Made by a program: the position numbers and the translations under genes. Positions 28,501 through 40,103 of a stretch of 64,000 nt of DNA are shown piece by piece (within the stretch, counting starts at the first letter, position 1; the number at the start of each line of letters is the position of its first letter). Source of the DNA: Venturia oleaginea. Taxonomy: Eukaryota > Ascomycota > Dothideomycetes > Venturiales > Venturiaceae. Under the pieces are notes generated by a model. It did no database searches. It saw nothing but the letters and a program-made list of their open reading frames with translations, and was not told the DNA's origin. The stretch spans positions 1,550,001 to 1,614,000 of the forward strand of contig JABMLP010000007.1 in the NCBI GenBank assembly GCA_013176395.1, read 5' to 3'.

Positions 28501-29027
28501 CGAGTAGCTCTACCACCACGGCCACGTCCTCTACCACCACGACCGCGCGTGAAAGCAGGCTTCAGTGAACCTCGCCCCATTACTACCTCATCTTCTGTGT
28601 CTATCTCATCAGAAGATAATTCGTCGGCACTGTCTTCGTCTTCCAGGTCAGAAGCTCCAAAGTCAGGGTCTCTTTCAGGATCCTCCGGAGGTATTTGGCC
28701 AAGTAATGCATTTAACCCTTCATCTTCGAAGTCCTCGGCTTCATTCCCAATGTCGCCTGCAAGACCAGCGAGAGTGCCTGTATTCGTCACCTCATCCGGT
28801 GGCGCACTTGAACGCATCTGATGCATCGTGGGATCCGGGTAACTTCCACCCCTCGGATCGCCATAACTATAAGCAGCTCGCAGCGCTGGATCTGAAGTTT
28901 GGAAGAATGGGAATGACGGGGCGGGTCTTTGGGACACCCAATCCTCATCTTCGGTCTCCTCGTCATCATACATGGCTGCGTTATTCTGTAGATTGCCAGG
29001 CTCATAACGATAGAATTGGTTCGCCAT
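25585..29027 (-). CDS. sfc4: Transcription factor TFIIIC TPR subunit (Tfc4/Sfc4-like)
   Basis: TPR subunit of the tau-A half of TFIIIC, which binds tRNA gene promoters and recruits TFIIIB for RNA polymerase III. Exons 29027-27540, 27493-26476 and 26423-25585 give 1114 aa. Introns are 46 and 52 nt with GTATGT donors and CAG/TAG acceptors, and all phases fit. The N-terminal quarter is acidic with an RG-rich patch (GRGGRGRGRGG, about 165-177). Several TPRs follow (for example NPEVFSVHGTVAEILIRKGR and NPLDHEVLNHLSECCFALGQ), then a charged linker with RRLRQERIERD and a second TPR block in the last exon (LLVLYGHMMFVAATYTSALT). The order N-acidic, TPR, linker, TPR matches the yeast subunit. Confidence 0.9.
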
Positions 29028-29695
29028 GCTTTTCCAACCAGGCAGAGAAAAGGCTTTGCTTCGAAGCCGTTAGAATTTAGCCTCTTCTGTTTCCGAGAAT
29101 TTTGGGTTGGCTTTTAATCAGTCGGAAGAATCACGAGATTGGGAGAGGTCTTTGGCTATTTGGTTTGAAATTTGTGTAGGTGTTGAGATGTTGGCCAATG
29201 AGTTGAGTTGAGGATAAGTTTTCAAGTTCAAGTTTGACTCTTCTCACAGCCAGCACGTGATATTGTAGGAGATCGATTTTGACGTCTTTTAGACTTTCTG
29301 AGGCAATCACAATACAAGATTGAGCAATTGGAATGGAGAGGCCGCCTTCTCTTATGCAAAGTGATATGGGAGCCGCATACATCCCCGTCCTATTGACTGC
29401 TTGGATAATTGATCAGTGTAACTTCAGCCTCGTCTGCTGCTGATCGACCAGCAGTAAACACCATAACACGATACACAATGTCTCAAGGATTGAATGCAAA
29501 CTGACCACACCAGAACCGAGCAGCGAATCCTAGACAGACACCCGACAACAGGAGCATCGATTTAAGTAGTAGTATGGTTATCTTTACCCTCTGGAACATG
29601 CATTCGTCGTACCATAGTGGCATTATCTTGGCATCTATCCATATAACGCCATGCTATGCTATGCTATGTAGTCAATTCCCAGTATCGCACTATTC
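29028..29695. other. Intergenic, no gene seen
   Basis: Upstream region of the TFIIIC gene and 3' flank of SYS1. It has a short GCTAT repeat near 29650-29668 and no ORF with a recognisable motif. Confidence 0.5.
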
Positions 29696-30392
29696 TTACA
29701 CATTGTTGTCCTGAGAATCCATGCCCACCATTTCATAATTCCCGGCGCCATCTCGTCCTCTCCCACGCCCTCGGCCACGTGTATATTCCACGCCTTCTTC
29801 GTCTTCTGTCGCATTTTCCGAGGCCTGTGAACTTGACGGCCCTGCAGTAGCACGCCCGTGGCCGCCAAAGTTGATTGGTTTCAATTCTCTCCATTGGCAG
29901 GCCCATACACCCACACTCGTCATCAGCGCAGCACTTGCACCTTGCGTAGCCCACCAGAAAAGGTTTCGTGGAATTTCGTGGGCATAAAGGGAGGTTACGA
30001 TCAGCTGTATGAAGTGGATGGTAAGGGCGAAATCAAGGACCAGTTTCGAGCGCGCAACGAGGAGTAATATGGCAATGGCGCTGGCCATAGCATTAGCGTG
30101 AATTCTATACGTACAGCAATTTCCTTCACTATGCAACTCACCATATGAGACTATTCAATGTCCAAACCAGACCCAGCATCCATCCTACGGTCGTATCACC
30201 GCGAAGGGTTCGCCAGCTCAATAATAGGTCAAGATTCAGCTCTTTCCCTGCTACCAATGCCGTGAAGACGATGAGGATTGTGGCCCCAACATAGTATGCG
30301 ACTTGGAGGAGAATGATCTGAGTAAATATGCGTAAGGGGTTGAGGTCTGCGAGCGCGCCGGGTCTTCGTGGACGATGAGGCCTAGGCATCAA
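29696..30392 (-). CDS. SYS1: Sys1 Golgi membrane protein
   Basis: A small four-helix membrane protein of the trans-Golgi, which in yeast and animals recruits the Arl3/ARFRP1 GTPase to the membrane and so acts in vesicle tethering. Exons 30392-30142 and 30080-29696 give 211 aa. The junction (ATATG|GTGAGT...GGCCAG|CGCC) yields LNSLICAIAILLLVARSKLV. Visible features: NPLRIFTQIILLQVAYYVG in the first membrane segment, LLSWRTLRGDTTVGWMLGL before the second, and DFALTIHFIQLIVTSLY in the third. The cytosolic tail is RG-rich (RGRGRGRGRDG), and such tails vary among fungi. It is divergent from COA6 across 364 bp. Confidence 0.88.
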
Positions 30393-30756
30393 GGCGCAAT
30401 TGGTTCGAGTTCATGAGGTGAATGCGGTGGTGGAGAGGATCGATTTACGTGGGTGTTGTATGTATTTACAGGGGTAATGTGGTAGAAAGGACAGTCCTCA
30501 GTTCACGCAGGCATCTCTTCCTGGCGTTCGTTGGAGGCCGCGATGCGGACAAATGACAAAGCTCGGAAAAGACCAACAGGAACAACATTAAAGTGAGGAC
30601 CTCCAATACTTTTCTCCCTCCCCAATCCAACAACAACATTTCATTGTTCCTTGTGCGTATTCTCCTCCACCTCTCATAATCAATATCTTCCTCCTGATGT
30701 TTCCTTAGTCTTCTCGATCATTTCTTATTCATCAGCAGCTTCAACATCACGCTGTA
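30393..30756. promoter_or_regulatory. Bidirectional promoter region SYS1/COA6
   Basis: 364 bp between two divergent start codons. It holds pyrimidine-rich tracts near 30600-30720 just upstream of the COA6 start, as is usual for fungal promoters. No defined factor site was recognised. Confidence 0.5.
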
Positions 30757-31776
30757 ATGGGTTGGTTGCCAGCCTGGGGTTCAACATCAACGCCTGAAGG
30801 GGCCTCGTCAACATCAGAAACCGCCAAGTCAGAAGAGTACAGACCGCCTGGACGACAGACACGGGCAAAATGCTGGGACTCACGAGATGTCTTCAATGAG
30901 TGTCTCAATCGCAACAACATCCTGGACGCCATCAAAGACAAGGACGCCGCCGACAAAGCATGCGGCAAGGAGTCGGATCTCTTCGAGAAGAACTGTGCCA
31001 GTAGTTGGGTAAGCACCAGCATGTTCCTAATTTATCATTTCAGCCCAAAAATTGTCTCTCTTGTGGCATTTGAGCCTGAGCGGCGAGGATGAAGTGTCAC
31101 TCGGTTAGTAGAAATCCTTGCAGATCAGAGTTGGTCTCAGTCGATTCGTCCATGTCATCAAGTCCATGCTGCTGCCTCACTTTGAAAACGACGAGGTTAG
31201 TCTTCGATTGATGTTGTATCATTTCGGCTCCGGCATCGAATGACTCCTGGCGCCTCGCTTGCCAGGGCCATGGATTCAAGGATGGCACGTCAAACCAATT
31301 CCAACATCAGCGAGAACTGACTGGACGACCCGACTGAACCCTTTCTCCAGGATGAACGTATGATGTACATACTTTCATCCCGCTGCCGTTCTCTGGAGAT
31401 TACTCCGAGCAGATCCAGCAAGTCCTCGGCTTTGAGATTTGTTCTATCTTGGTTGAGACAATTCATGGGTGAGGATTGCGTGCCTCAGATGTAGGATCAT
31501 CCAACCAATTCAGGCCGATCCGAGATGTGATCAGATCCGCGAGATCAGCGTCTACATCTGCACGCCTCAAGCCGTCGGGTGACAGTGCGACAGCCGCCGC
31601 CGCCTACAGGCTCATGGACCAGGAAGATATCGGCCTCGTCTTTGGAGTGGATGAGGAAACCCATGCTAATTGATACTTTTCTACAGGTTACATATTTCAA
31701 GCAGCGCCGCGTGGCAGAGTATGAAAAGGAGCAGATGCTTAAGAAGCAGGAAGCACAGACTCTAGCCTCGCGATAG
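30757..31776 (+). CDS. COA6: Cytochrome c oxidase assembly factor 6 (COA6)
   Basis: A twin-CX9C-type protein of the mitochondrial intermembrane space that helps deliver copper to the Cox2/CuA site. Exon 1 is 30757-31008 and exon 2 is 31687-31776, giving about 113 aa. The cysteine pattern is exact for COA6: C-x9-C (CWDSRDVFNEC) and C-x10-C (CGKESDLFEKNC). The junction joins NCASSW to VTYFKQRRVAEYEKEQ, the expected family sequence, using GTAAGC and TTTCTACAG. The intervening 678 nt is far longer than other introns in the window. The N terminus (WLPAWGSTSTPEGASS) is an ordinary variable extension; these proteins enter mitochondria through the Mia40 pathway and need no presequence. Confidence 0.88.
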
Positions 31777-33654
31777 GTCCAAGCTGCCCCGGTCGGCACG
31801 ACACGTTGGCGATATGGATCGAATGCAGTTCTGCAGATGATGCAGATGGTTTCCGGCTCTGTCAGCACGTAGTGGCGTGCAATGCGGCACGAGTGGTTCA
31901 AGAAAGCCATGCGAACAGGAAACGCCGTTGTTTCACACATGATTGAAAATGCTGCGCTATTGGGTAATGAAAGACTGGCCGCTTTTCGGCCAGAAAAATG
32001 CAAACGAATCCCTACTTCAGCAATGTCGATCTGACTCGCTCATGTTTCGACGTTTTCTGATTTTCCCTATGCGCCTGTTGGGGAGTCCAATTTACGAGAA
32101 CCATTCCTCCGCCACTAAGGTACCGCCCCGGTTTAATGGCGCGATCTCGCTTTCTAGGTTCTAAAATTTTGCGCTTTGATAACCCTGCATGTCTGTTCTG
32201 GATCCTCCGTGGTTGCTTCTGCATTGCATCAAAGCAGCATCCCTGATCCACCATTCCAAGAACGCATCACTCCACAAAATGATGCCACGCATCTGTAGCC
32301 CTCCTCCTCCTGGAGAAACACAGCCCTACCACAGTAGCTCGAGTAGGTATGGTAAGTGGTGGACTTTTAGCTTCACTCTTACCTATAGAAGTTAAACCCC
32401 GCATTAACGCAGAACTAAAATATATGTTGCTGATGCAGAAGTGATGACTTCAGGATATTTCTGTACGGTGGTTATGTCCGTTTAATCCTCTCTTCCGAAA
32501 CATTTCGCTGGGAATGTCTCGATCACGCTAACTCATTTGCCGATATCAGTGAAGGTGGTGTGATGTGAGGGAGGTTTGAAGAGCTGAGGAGACATCTAAT
32601 CCCCACTTCCAAGTTTTTGGGATAAGCCTTTCGGCTGCGATAGGTAGGTATTCTTATGGTGGGTAGGTGAGGATTTTCCGCGAATTGGCAGTCTGGGACC
32701 TCTCACTTTGTGTTTCGAACTGATCCAGTACGCATAGGGGCATCGCGAACTGTGGGTCTGTTCTCTACATGCTTCTCTTACGCTTGTTGTGGTATGTGTA
32801 CGGAACTTGGGGTGTATACTTTTATCAAATACATGATATGATTTTTCTTGTTTTGGATCACGTAGTTCATCGTCGTTCGTATATCTTTTCTCTCTGTGCG
32901 AGTTGGCGAGGGTATATACATACGTATTGTGGAGATCTATTCGTATCCTTTGAATTCTTCATGTCACTAAAGACACGATGGAGTGGGTAGATATGGGTAG
33001 ACAGTTATTGCTCGAAGGATGAGGAGGAGCATACTGCAAACAAGATACGTACGTATGTATGATTATCTACGTGCTGAATAGAATAAGATGGTTCAAGTTG
33101 AAGTAATGTTGACCGCCTTATAATCACACACGCAGCAGCGCATGTTTGAAAAGCAACAAAAATGCATTTACTCCATACAAAACTCAATTTCTGACGAAGG
33201 GAATCAACATTTGCACATAAATCTCATGTACACTTCAAATCGAAGCAAGGACGACTCCATATCCACTCCAAAAGAGCAAATCGCCCAATAATACCAGATC
33301 CCTCTATCCCCTCATCACCAAATAAAGTACTCCAAAAATCACCCACGGTCTCTCCTCTCGTCCGAGAATCCTCAATCGCTCATCAGCCCATTCACAGATC
33401 AATCCACTCCACCCCACAATTCCCAGCTCTCCCTGCTCCAATCATAGTCATCTTTATCAATCATCATGCATGCATTAAAAAATCCTTCACTCCAGACCCT
33501 CTCAAACTTCCCAGCCAGCCAACCAACTAGCTTCAATAAATCAGATCATACAAAGCCCTCCGAGACCGGAATAATCAACGACAAGCCATTTTGACTCTTG
33601 ATGGTTGATTAGTTGGTTGGAGGCCGTATTCGATCCAGTAGTGCGCGCGGTAGA

Positions 33655-33678
33655 TGGTGCGTGCGTGCGTGCGTGCAG
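33655..33678. repeat. (GTGC)n microsatellite
   Basis: About five units of GTGC, with a further short run of the same motif near 33762-33772. Confidence 0.8.
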
Positions 33679-34260
33679 TGACCATTACAAAAGTGGTAGG
33701 TCAGGAGTTTCTCTTGGCACATTTGTCTGATTCTGCAGTCTGCATTCTGCGTATTCCATGCGTGCGTGCGTTGCGTTTGTGGGAATTAGCTGCCCGCATG
33801 TATGGCATTATTGACGCGATCTGGGGAGGGGTTGAGTGGAGGAGACGGGATGGGAGGGTTCAGCATACCAAATGCCTTGTACTAAAACTATCGTCTACAT
33901 ATTGCTTTTTTCGCCGCGAATGAGGCGAGCAATAACAATGTTGTTCGTTGCAGTCGTATCTTATCTCTCTCTTTCGCTCCTCGAAAAACCTTCGATCTCT
34001 AGTGCCGCCCCGGGACATAATTCCTCCCTTCGATATAGAATAGAGCACGGGACGCAACCGGGGTCCCTCTTTTGTGCGCTTTACGCAATTCGCAACTTAG
34101 CCCTCAAAAAAATGATCCAACAGAGATATTAAATAAACAATGCTAGACCCGCTCCCATTTCATAATTCTTCGAGTTCGCCGAACTCGCAAAGCCAAACCC
34201 CAATATCCGAGCCAATGACGTGCCAATAAATCACTCAATCAGTTAGTTCATCAATTCCTA

Positions 34261-34324
34261 ATGCCCAATGCCCAATGCCCAATGCCCAATGCCCAATGCC
34301 CAATGCCCAATACCCAATACCCAA
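34261..34324. repeat. 7-bp satellite ATGCCCA
   Basis: About nine tandem copies of a 7-bp unit (ATGCCCA, last copies ATACCCA). The array ends 12 bp downstream of the PARG-like stop codon, so it lies in that gene's 3' untranslated region or just beyond. Confidence 0.9.
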
Positions 34325-34336
34325 CTCTCGCAAGTC

Positions 34337-35283
34337 CTACCGATAAGAAGTTGGAAAGAGCTGGTTGACATCAAACACATGCTTGTAGATATCGGCTTCC
34401 GCCTGCGTGGTCTTCGAACTGCTCGCCGGCGAGACATCGATCCCGAAGATGACGTTTTCAAAGACGCCCTTGAATTCTTCTTCGTAGAAAAGAAGGCGCT
34501 TCCACATCTCAGCTGTGCATTTGGCTGGGTTCTTGAAAAGGGGTCCCACGCCAAATGCGCTGATGCAGAGGTCTTTGATCTGGTAATACGCTGCGATGCG
34601 TAGGATTGTCACCATTTTCGCTTCCATGAGTTGTCGTTCTTCTGGGAAGGAGTAATCGTTGCCGGAGACGTCGAGTCGTGGGCCTCGTACCGGGGCTACT
34701 GATATGACCTGCAGTGGTTGGTATCTTTCTTCTGGCCATGCCTCGTAGTTGTCTCCGCCGCCACGGAATACCACTGAGTTCTCGTTAGCTACATTGTTGT
34801 GATCCAAGGAGATTATTCCGACATACCGACCGAGTTTGAGTAAACTCCCCCAGTCTGAGGAATTGGGTAGCTTCTGATTGCTGAGCCATAAGTGCTATCA
34901 TATGGTTTCGTCAAGGCGTGGACCAGTGAACTTCTTCGTGCAAAACATTCTTCTGGCGCCGTGAGTCCTGATTCCCAATCCCCACCAGGTCGTTTCTCAT
35001 TTGCTGTATTGACGACAGCGATCTTTCTTGTGGCATCTTGGTGATGTTTTCTGTACCAGTCTTTGAGATGGATGGCACAATCGACAGGATCATAAGGTTC
35101 TACCGTAACTTTAGGCCGTCCATTCGGTGTTTTCGAGCTTGGCTTGACTATCATGGAGGAGGTATCGGAGATCATGATTGAACCTTGGAGGTAGGCACCG
35201 AAGTTTTTCTCGAGGTGAGGAATATATGTCTTTTTGGCTGCCGAAGCAATATCCGAAGGTCTCAACCTGGAATTATTAACCAT
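34337..35283 (-). CDS. Microbial-type PARG-like (TIGR02452) protein
   Basis: A macrodomain-related fold of the bacterial-type poly(ADP-ribose) glycohydrolases, which cleave ADP-ribose polymers. Exons 35283-34827 and 34773-34337 give 297 aa. The 53-nt intron (GTATGT, branch GCTAACG, acceptor CTCAG) restores TGGVYSNSVVVFRGGG. The catalytic-loop region near 97-116 reads VNTANEKRPGGDWESG then LTAPEECFARRSSL. In the family signature a GGG loop is followed by QEE; here it is GGD followed by PEE, keeping the glutamate pair. The next block, SYPIPQTGGVYSNS, and the C-terminal AAYYQIKDLCISAFGVG with a later AEMWKRLL are also family-like. The substrate in fungi is not established. Confidence 0.8.
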
Positions 35284-36029
35284 ATTGGAAAATGCGGATA
35301 AGAGGAGTGAGGTATGGGAGGATCTTGGTGGATGGGGAAGTAGGGTGATAGAGTGAAAGAAGGACGGGGAAGCTTGACTTACATATAGAAGTCAGGAAAG
35401 ACAAATGCCTAATCTAGGCTCGAGTAAACTTTTTAGAAGATGCGAGATCGCCAACCGTGCACCCACCTTGTGTGTGCCTGGTGACGCCGACCTTGGAAGC
35501 ACGATCGCATCCGGCTTTGGTGAGACAGCAAATAAGAAGGATTGGCGATAAAGCCATAGAGTATAGGTGCAGCGGAAAGCGATCCTGTCTTCGAGGGTCG
35601 CGAACCTGCAGTGAGAGGACCAAGGTGAGAGGCTTGAGGAAGGCCTGCAGTGGTAGTACGAAAGAATATTGGCCGAAAGACAAAGCCCCCTCAATGGTCA
35701 GTTTTTACCTAGTCGATAGTCATTTAGCTGCATGATCTGACAGATCACCCAATCCCTGCTCGCCAGATCTGCCACCATAGATGCTCGATCGGAATCCGCC
35801 AAACGAGATAAGATTGGGTGGAGCAAGATCTGAGATTCTGTGGGGTTACTGAGACACGGAGAGGCCGTTTAAAGTGCGCGGCATCTACTCTCTTGGGAGG
35901 TGTCAGAGAGCAATGAACATGATCATTATTCGTTCCGGGACATGTACTATGAATGCTGTGGAGGATCTGACCTCGCTGCGCTGAAGCAATTGAACAGAGA
36001 TGGAGACTGGGGAACGCTGCTTGTGCTTG

Positions 36030-36122
36030 TGCATGCGCTTGAGCTGGCGCTTGGGCTGGCGCCTGAGCGGGCGCTTGAGCTGGCGCTTCCAATGAGCTTG
36101 AGCTTGAGCTTGAGCTTAAGCC
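36030..36122. repeat. GAGCTT/GAGCTGGCGCTT hexamer-based repeat
   Basis: Imperfect 12-bp units (CTTGAGCTGGCG and variants), followed by five to six units of GAGCTT. It reads as AL/AP or SL dipeptide repeats depending on frame. It is low complexity rather than coding. Confidence 0.8.
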
Positions 36123-36140
36123 TGACCGATATTGACAGGC

Positions 36141-36224
36141 GTTCACAGCAGCACAAAGATCTCTCCAGCTACTAGCATCCGTTCACAGGAGCACAAAGAT
36201 CTCTCCAGCTATTTGCTAGCATCC
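36141..36224. repeat. 40-bp tandem duplication
   Basis: GTTCACAGSAGCACAAAGAT followed by CTCTCCAGCTA occurs at 36141 and again at 36181. The second copy has a few extra bases before CTAGCATCC. Confidence 0.85.
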
Positions 36225-36862
36225 GGAGACCGGGCTGCGGGACAAACTTGCACTCGTATCCCTGGCACGCTCGATACCGCTCCTGTCGTGCCATCCACAT
36301 TCCAAATGTTGCTTCTGTTGTGGCATGGCAATTGGGAAACCGAAGGGGAAGCGTAGCCGTCTGCGGCAGGCCGATGTGCTATTGGCCGACATGGCCGTAT
36401 AATGGACTCGAGCAATATCGAACGTCTCGCCATGCTCCTTAGCGAGCCTTGCTACTTTGCTTTTTCTCCGCGTTCATTAATACCTCGAGGCGTTCACCAT
36501 GCCAGCGAGAAACATTGTCTTAGACGAGCATATTGCAGTAGTGCCAGGCACACGCGCCATTTGACGAGTCGTGGAGCCCTTGATATGCTCGTGGAGTCCT
36601 GGATATGCGTCTGCAAGGAAAGGCTTTCTGAGCGTGTCTTGATGGCAGATTGAATTTGTTTGCTACGCCTGCCCATCGAATTTGATTCCCTTCATTACAC
36701 GTAGATCCGCCGTTGATGCGGTATCACTCTGTAGTACACGAAATTGTCAAGGAGCCTTGTGCAAGTGATATTGGTCTTGACCGACGGGCCATTTCTTTGT
36801 TGACTCGGAGCCAGAACGCCTTTGGCCCGAACATCCATCAAAGCAGATCCCGTCGCAAACAA

Positions 36863-38625
36863 ATGCTCCGGCGATTACTCTCATCGAGTCACTGCAGAAG
36901 GCATGCACTCGTTCACTCGAACACAAGAGTAACATCCGTCTTCGGATTGCTGCCGCCGTCGTCTTCCACCTACTCAGTCGCACGGCTTCTCCAGCACAAC
37001 GAGTCAACGACAGATACCGCGGCCAAGTCAAATGACAACTCGCGCACTGTCGACGGCTTTGTACGATCAATCAGGAAACAAAAGAGGGTCGCCTTTGCAA
37101 CCATTGGCGATGGCTCGACAGCATCAGCGCTGCAGGCTGTGCTAACACCAGAACACGCTAAAGAGTAAGAAACCATGTACCCGTTAGGAGTACCGATTCA
37201 GGTCACGTCCACAAACTAACGTTTCATCCGTCTATATACAGACTGTCCGTTGGAAGTGCGGTGAGGATTACAGGCGACTGGCTGCCATCTCCTGCCGGAA
37301 AGGAACAAAGCCATGAACTTCAAGCCCGCACTGTGAGAGCTATGGGCGACAATGACTCCGCCGTAAGACACCCATCTGAACTTGGACATGTCAAGAGCTC
37401 ACCCATGGAGTAGACATATCCCATCCAAAAAAAATACCATACCCCAGAATTTCTACGGACACTTCCACATCTGCGATGCCGCTTGCCCATCAACTCACTC
37501 GTATTGCGCCTGCGCTCTCAATTGATCCGCAACTCGACGACTTTCTTCGACAAGCGACAATTCATACAAACACACCCGCCCATAATTACATCTTCTGATT
37601 GTGAAGGCGCTGGTGAGGTCTTCACAGTGGCCGTGAATTCGGAATCAGAGACAAAGGAACCTAAGAAGCTTGAATCTACCAACGACCCATTCTTTCGCTC
37701 TCCCAAGTACCTCACAGTGTCGTCCCAGCTCCATCTCGAAGCATTGGCTCAGTCAGTTGGCAAGGTATGGACATTGTCTCCTACTTTCCGTGCCGAGAAG
37801 AGTGACACCCCACGCCACCTGAGTGAATTTTACATGCTTGAAGCTGAGCTCTGCTTCGTGGAAGATGTCAACGACGTCATGGATGTTGTTGAGTCCTTGC
37901 TTCGAGAAATCTCTTCACAGCTGCAGAAGTCAACAATTAGCGAAGAGCTGATGGCCGCCTGGTCTGCTCGTCCGCGGGATCTGGATTCTGGTATGACACA
38001 ACATAACCTCGCGACAAGATGGCAGGGTTTGACAGGTGATCGATGGCCTCGCATCGCGTACAAAGAAGCCATCACCATACTTCAGGAAGCTGTGTCGCGA
38101 CAAAAAGTACTTTTCGAATTTCCCCCGGCGCTTGGTTCTGGCCTCCAAGCCGAGCACGAAAAGTATCTAGCTGAGCTTGTCGGCAAGGGCAGTCCGATCT
38201 TTGTCACAGATTATCCACGTGACATCAAAGCCTTCTACATGGCGCCCTCAAGCTCATCTATTGGGTCTTTGCCAACAGTGGCGTGCTTCGATCTCTTGGT
38301 TCCCGAGCTTTGTGAGATGGCAGGGGGATCGATGCGCGAACATAGGCTTGATCCGCTTCTCAAAGCGATGGATGCTCACGGGCTGCTAAATCGAGCAAAC
38401 CTGGGACCAGATCCTGCACCCACCGATTCTCAGTTCGTTTCACGAGATTTGTCGCAAAGGGTGCCTCCAGGACTGGAGTGGTACGTCGATCTACGGAGGT
38501 ATGGCAGCGTGCCACATGGTGGCTTTGGACTAGGCTTCGATCGCCTACTTAGCTACTTATCAGGCGTTTCAAATATTAGGGACGTCGTTGGCTTTCCAAG
38601 GTGGTACGGTCGGTGTGACTGTTGA
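36863..38625 (+). CDS. SLM5: Mitochondrial asparaginyl-tRNA synthetase
   Basis: Class IIb synthetase that charges mitochondrial tRNA-Asn. Exons 36863-37164, 37242-37362 and 37414-38625 give 544 aa. The start chosen, MLRRLLSSSHCRRHALVHS, gives an Arg/Ser-rich mitochondrial presequence; the frame is open further upstream. The OB-fold anticodon domain shows VDGFVRSIRKQKRVAFATI. The catalytic domain begins with YHTPEFLRTLPHLRCR. Motif 2 is LSPTFRAEKSDTPRHLSEFY and motif 3 is GGFGLGFDRLLSYLSGVSNI followed by RDVVGFPR. Motif 3, with the trailing PFPR-like block, favours Asn over Asp specificity. Both introns have good donors (GTAAGA) and acceptors (TACAG, AGTAG) with consistent phase. Confidence 0.92.
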
Positions 38626-40103
38626 GTCCTTGGAGTATGAGAGACCACATGGCGCTTGGATTACCTTTGTGCGACCTCTTCAGAGTAAAGGTCAACCAGA
38701 ACTAGTTTATATCACAGCCGGACCCGGTACTCTTTCTGATCATCCTGTGCTCTCCACCATGATGCGTGGTCTTAAGGCGGACAGCTGAGCACATGTACGG
38801 AGCATTCTCCTTTGCACCGCTCAAGTCCCCTGTAGCCAACCGCAAACCGGGAATCGGGTGCGCACTTTATGGACATAGTAGCGGTCAGAATGCAAGCACA
38901 GCATTTCGCCCCGTCGAATTGGGCTCGGTGAGACTCAACACGGAGAGATTGTGCTAACCATTCCCTCGAAAGACGACCCCTTACCTGTGTTCTATCAGCA
39001 CCGTGGATGTTACGAGCTCAGCTCTGCTATCGCTCTCAGCCATCGGTTATATGCCCTCTCGAAGGTCGAAAATTCACCTCGAATCAATTTTGCCATTTGG
39101 ACTTGATGGTAGCATTTGCTTGACCGTTTTAAGTCCTGATTCATGGAGACAATTAGATACTCCAAGATTGGAAGTCAGTGAGGAGATGTTGGCTTACTCT
39201 TGTAAACGCCACCGATCAGGATATGCTCTGCAGTGACTGATGAGCACTCATCGGTTCATAGGGCACGTCACGCTCGAATTCACAAGTAACGATTATCAGA
39301 AGTTAGTGTTCTTTTGTCCAACTCTCCAGCAACCATTTTTCCTATCTGACCATAGGCTCTCGGACTTTTATCGCTTTGGTCATAGTGTAAACGACTCTCC
39401 CAACTTAAACTCTAGATTGATATCGATAAACTTAGGGCGATTCTGAAGTCGACATATTAGAAACAGAGCGATTTCGTCTCTGAATTGGAAAGAGCTGGAT
39501 TGTCTTGGGGATGCGAAGGGCTGGCGCGGTCCCAGACTTATTTATAGCGGCCGAACACAGTTGACGATCCCCATCGAGGCTGATGTGGACACATGGAGTT
39601 GACAATACCTGGGCACTGATGAGACTGCTTCGGATCATTTGACAACCAAGACGTTTGGATGGATTTTATTTTCTCGCGATTTTATCAGAGACGTACACCC
39701 CCACATTTCGCATCTCGCACGTCTCCGGAGACTTCCAGTTGTTTGTGTTAACGGAACGGACGCATCATCGAGATTCAAGCGGCCGGGTAAATAGAACAAG
39801 AATGCCAACAATTCTTTTGCAGACCATCCTTCTCCTCAAGTGATATTCATAGTCTAGCCCATGCCTTTTTGCATCTCCGAGGGCGATCTCGCACAAAAAG
39901 TCCCAGGAAGAGAGGTCAATGCTCAACTACTCTTAGATCTTTAGTTACCTGCAACCTGACTGTGCTACAATTCACGCTACCAATTGCTCTCTCACGCTGC
40001 ATTCCATTTCCATCCCGATCTTCACCGTCAATTTATCACCTAGCAAATCTGCGAACTAAGTCTTACAGTGGCTGAACAGTTTACATCACGGCCGGGAGGT
40101 CTT
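38626..40103. other. Intergenic, no gene seen
   Basis: 3' flank of the AsnRS gene and 5' flank of the carrier gene. An ORF at 38588-38788 overlaps the AsnRS end, has no recognised family and is not called. The region is otherwise without structure. Confidence 0.45.

Larger units (their letters stand above)
31777..34336. other. 2.5-kb interval without a recognised gene
   Basis: No ORF on either strand has a recognisable motif; the longest is 152 codons and overlaps the COA6 intron. Local features are a (GTGC)n microsatellite near 33658-33677 and the 7-bp satellite at 34261-34324. Untranslated ends of the neighbouring genes, or a non-coding RNA, could occupy part of it. Confidence 0.45.
35284..36862. 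other. Intergenic with low-complexity repeats
   Basis: No convincing gene. The ORFs (for example 35745-36146 and 35900-36175) owe their length to hexamer and dodecamer repeats rather than conserved content. Two repeat blocks are listed separately. The ORF 36713-37168 is the upstream extension of the AsnRS first exon. Confidence 0.45.

Noticed and set aside
35745..36175. Ala/Pro or Ser/Leu repeat ORFs
   Set aside because: The open frames come from hexamer repeats and exist on both strands. No unique sequence supports a gene.
38588..38788. 66-codon ORF overlapping the end of the AsnRS gene (HGAWITFVRPLQSKG)
   Set aside because: Reads smoothly but overlaps a certain gene in another frame, and has no known family and no continuation by splicing.
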